The notes beneath the pieces are model-generated. The model searched no databases. It was given only the letters and a program-made list of their open reading frames with translations, and was not told the origin of the DNA. DNA of 64,000 nucleotides from Aureimonas sp. ME7 (lineage in GTDB: Bacteria; Pseudomonadota; Alphaproteobacteria; Rhizobiales; Rhizobiaceae), in assembly GCF_903970965.1 (NCBI RefSeq), contig NZ_CAJCKW010000011.1:1-64000 (forward strand), given 5' to 3'. Shown in pieces: positions 62,761-64,000 of this stretch (positions are counted from its first letter, which is position 1; every line of letters starts with the position of its first letter). A program made the translations under genes and the position numbers.

Positions 62761-64000
62761 TCAATGCCCCGCCGGCATGTCCAGCGCATCGCTTCGGTTC
62801 TGGACCGTCAGCTTGTCGACGAGGGTCTGCGAGGCGGCGTTGAGGCCAACGACGTCGACCACGGCGCCGTTTTTCCGGAACTTGAGGACGGCCTTATCAA
62901 GCGCGCCGACGCCCGTCAGGTCCCAGATATGGGCACGGCTGACGTCGATGGTCACGCGGTCCAGCTCCTCCCGGAAGTCGAAGCTTTGCGTGAATTGGCC
63001 GGCGGAGGCGAAGAAGACCTGGCCCTCCACATGGTAGGTTCGCGCTCGTCCGCCATCCGAAAGCTCGGAGGTGACGCGGAAGATCTGGGCGATCTTGGAG
63101 GCGAAGAAGAGGCCGGACAGGAGAACGCCGGCAAAGACGCCGAGCGCCAGATTGTGCGTCCACACGACGATGACGACGACGGCCAGCATCACCACCGAAG
63201 AGCGGCGGGGATGGGTGACGAGGCTTTTCAGCGAGCCCCAGTCGAACGTGCCGATCGAGACCATGATCATGATGGCGACGAGCGCGGGCATCGGGATCAC
63301 AGCGACCCAGGAGCCGAGCACCACGATCAGGAACAGGAGCGCGATCCCCGCAAAGAGACACGACAAGCGCCCTCGCCCGCCGGAGCGGATGTTGATGCCG
63401 GACTGGCCGATCATCGCGCAACCCGCCATGCCGCCGAAGAAGCCGGTGACGAAGTTGCCGACGCCCTGCCCGAAGCACTCGCGGTTCTTGTGCGAGGACG
63501 TGTCGGTGAGATCGTCCACCACCTGCGCGGTCATCAGCGATTCCAGAAGGCCGACGAGCGCGATCGCCACCGAATAGGGCAGGATGATGCGAAGCGTCTC
63601 GAGATCGAATGGAACATCCGGCACGAAGAAGGTCGGGAAGGAGGACGGCAGTTGGCCCATGTCGCCGACGGTGCGCACGTCGATGCCGAAGAACAGGACG
63701 ACGGCGGTGATGACCACGATCGCGACCAGCGGCGACGGCACCGCCTTCGTGAGCCTCGGGAAGAGGTAGATGATGCCGAGCGCGGCGGCGACCAAGACAT
63801 AGGTCATGTTCGGCACGCCGACGAGCTCGGGCATCTGCGCCAGGAAGATCAGGATCGCCAGCGCGTTGACGAAGCCGGTCATCACCGAGCGCGACACAAA
63901 GCGCATGAGATCGCCGAGGCGGCAGAAGCCGGCGACCATCTGGACGAGGCCGGCGAGGGTCGTCGCGGCGAAGAGATATTGCAGCCCGTGGTCGCGCACG
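62761..64000 (-). CDS. SulP-family inorganic anion transporter (5' end beyond the window)
   Basis: At least 413 residues of a larger protein are visible; the N-terminal helices lie past position 64000. The membrane part has GIDVRTVGDMG, VALVGLLESLMTAQVVDDLT and FFGGMAGCAMIGQSGINI, the SulP signature. A C-terminal STAS domain (about the last 110 residues) contains VEGQVFFASAG and DVSRAHIWDLTGVGALDKAV. Sulfate, bicarbonate or other anions are possible substrates. Confidence 0.9.
   Translation of the reverse strand, partial: VRDHGLQYLFAATTLAGLVQMVAGFCRLGDLMRFVSRSVMTGFVNALAILIFLAQMPELVGVPNMTYVLVAAALGIIYLFPRLTKAVPSPLVAIVVITAVVLFFGIDVRTVGDMGQLPSSFPTFFVPDVPFDLETLRIILPYSVAIALVGLLESLMTAQVVDDLTDTSSHKNRECFGQGVGNFVTGFFGGMAGCAMIGQSGINIRSGGRGRLSCLFAGIALLFLIVVLGSWVAVIPMPALVAIMIMVSIGTFDWGSLKSLVTHPRRSSVVMLAVVVIVVWTHNLALGVFAGVLLSGLFFASKIAQIFRVTSELSDGGRARTYHVEGQVFFASAGQFTQSFDFREELDRVTIDVSRAHIWDLTGVGALDKAVLKFRKNGAVVDVVGLNAASQTLVDKLTVQNRSDALDMPAGH

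Overview
The window looks like an ordinary, GC-rich, chromosomal backbone segment of an alphaproteobacterium of the Hyphomicrobiales (Rhizobiales). The evidence is the CtrA circuit (ctrA, chpT, sciP), EipA (DUF1134), DUF4164-zapA-6S RNA-ygfA, an RpoH-type sigma factor, an NdvA-type cyclic glucan exporter and two Omp25/31-like porin-family proteins. The gene content and order suggest the Aurantimonadaceae (Aureimonas/Aurantimonas type), but that rests on memory of gene neighbourhoods and not on a search.

Layout. 1-2000: a 3' half of a CAU-anticodon tRNA next to a tandem 11-bp repeat, followed by a four-gene leftward operon of Csu-type pilus parts (two spore-coat-U domain subunits, a short chaperone-like protein and one unknown secreted protein) with no usher in view. 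2300-4500: a Gfo/Idh/MocA oxidoreductase and mnmA. 4700-8700: a cell-cycle block with sciP, fliJ, ctrA, a receiver protein lacking its phospho-acceptor, chpT and eipA. 8800-18100: a membrane coiled-coil protein, a SpoU methyltransferase, a GGDEF protein, tRNA-Glu(CTC), rluD, rpoH, a large Pro/Ala-rich membrane protein and purA. 18300-24700: an EamA transporter, serA and serC with a serC leader RNA, a small basic protein and two outer-membrane beta-barrels. 24700-36000: glmM, ftsH, tilS, cpoB, pal, tolB, tolA, tolR, tolQ and ybgC on one strand. 36000-41200: a phytase-like secreted protein, then ruvB and ruvA, a PIN-domain toxin and AbrB-type antitoxin, and ruvC. 41300-48100: a serine hydrolase, yebC, a metallo-hydrolase, a YmdB-type phosphoesterase, a GST, a CAP-domain lipoprotein, ygfA, 6S RNA, zapA and DUF4164. 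48600-54100: gap, a glycolipid-binding-like gene, pgk, an SGNH hydrolase and ndvA. 54100-64000: an HxlR/VOC/DUF1428 group, then DNA repair genes (ligase-associated exonuclease and DEXH helicase, and an FeS-type photolyase), with a methyltransferase and a YitT protein between them, and a SulP transporter that runs off the window end.

How the parts fit. CtrA, its phosphotransferase ChpT and its antagonist SciP lie within 3.2 kb. The ctrA upstream region carries CtrA-like TTAA motifs and one GANTC methylation site, so autoregulation and CcrM control are likely. The Tol-Pal block and the envelope genes around it (eipA, glmM, ftsH, the porins, ndvA) form a large envelope-maintenance territory. The most unusual local arrangements are: (1) a toxin-antitoxin pair inserted between ruvC and ruvA, with the toxin stop codon overlapping a TTG start of ruvA and a perfect 22-bp palindrome over the antitoxin promoter; (2) tilS, which has no ATG, GTG or TTG start in frame upstream of its ATP-binding loop and appears to start at a CTG overlapping the cpoB stop; (3) the tRNA 3' half beside the usher-less Csu operon; and (4) a receiver protein without phospho-acceptor Asp beside chpT and ctrA. 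I did not find a clearly new multi-gene defence or biosynthetic system.
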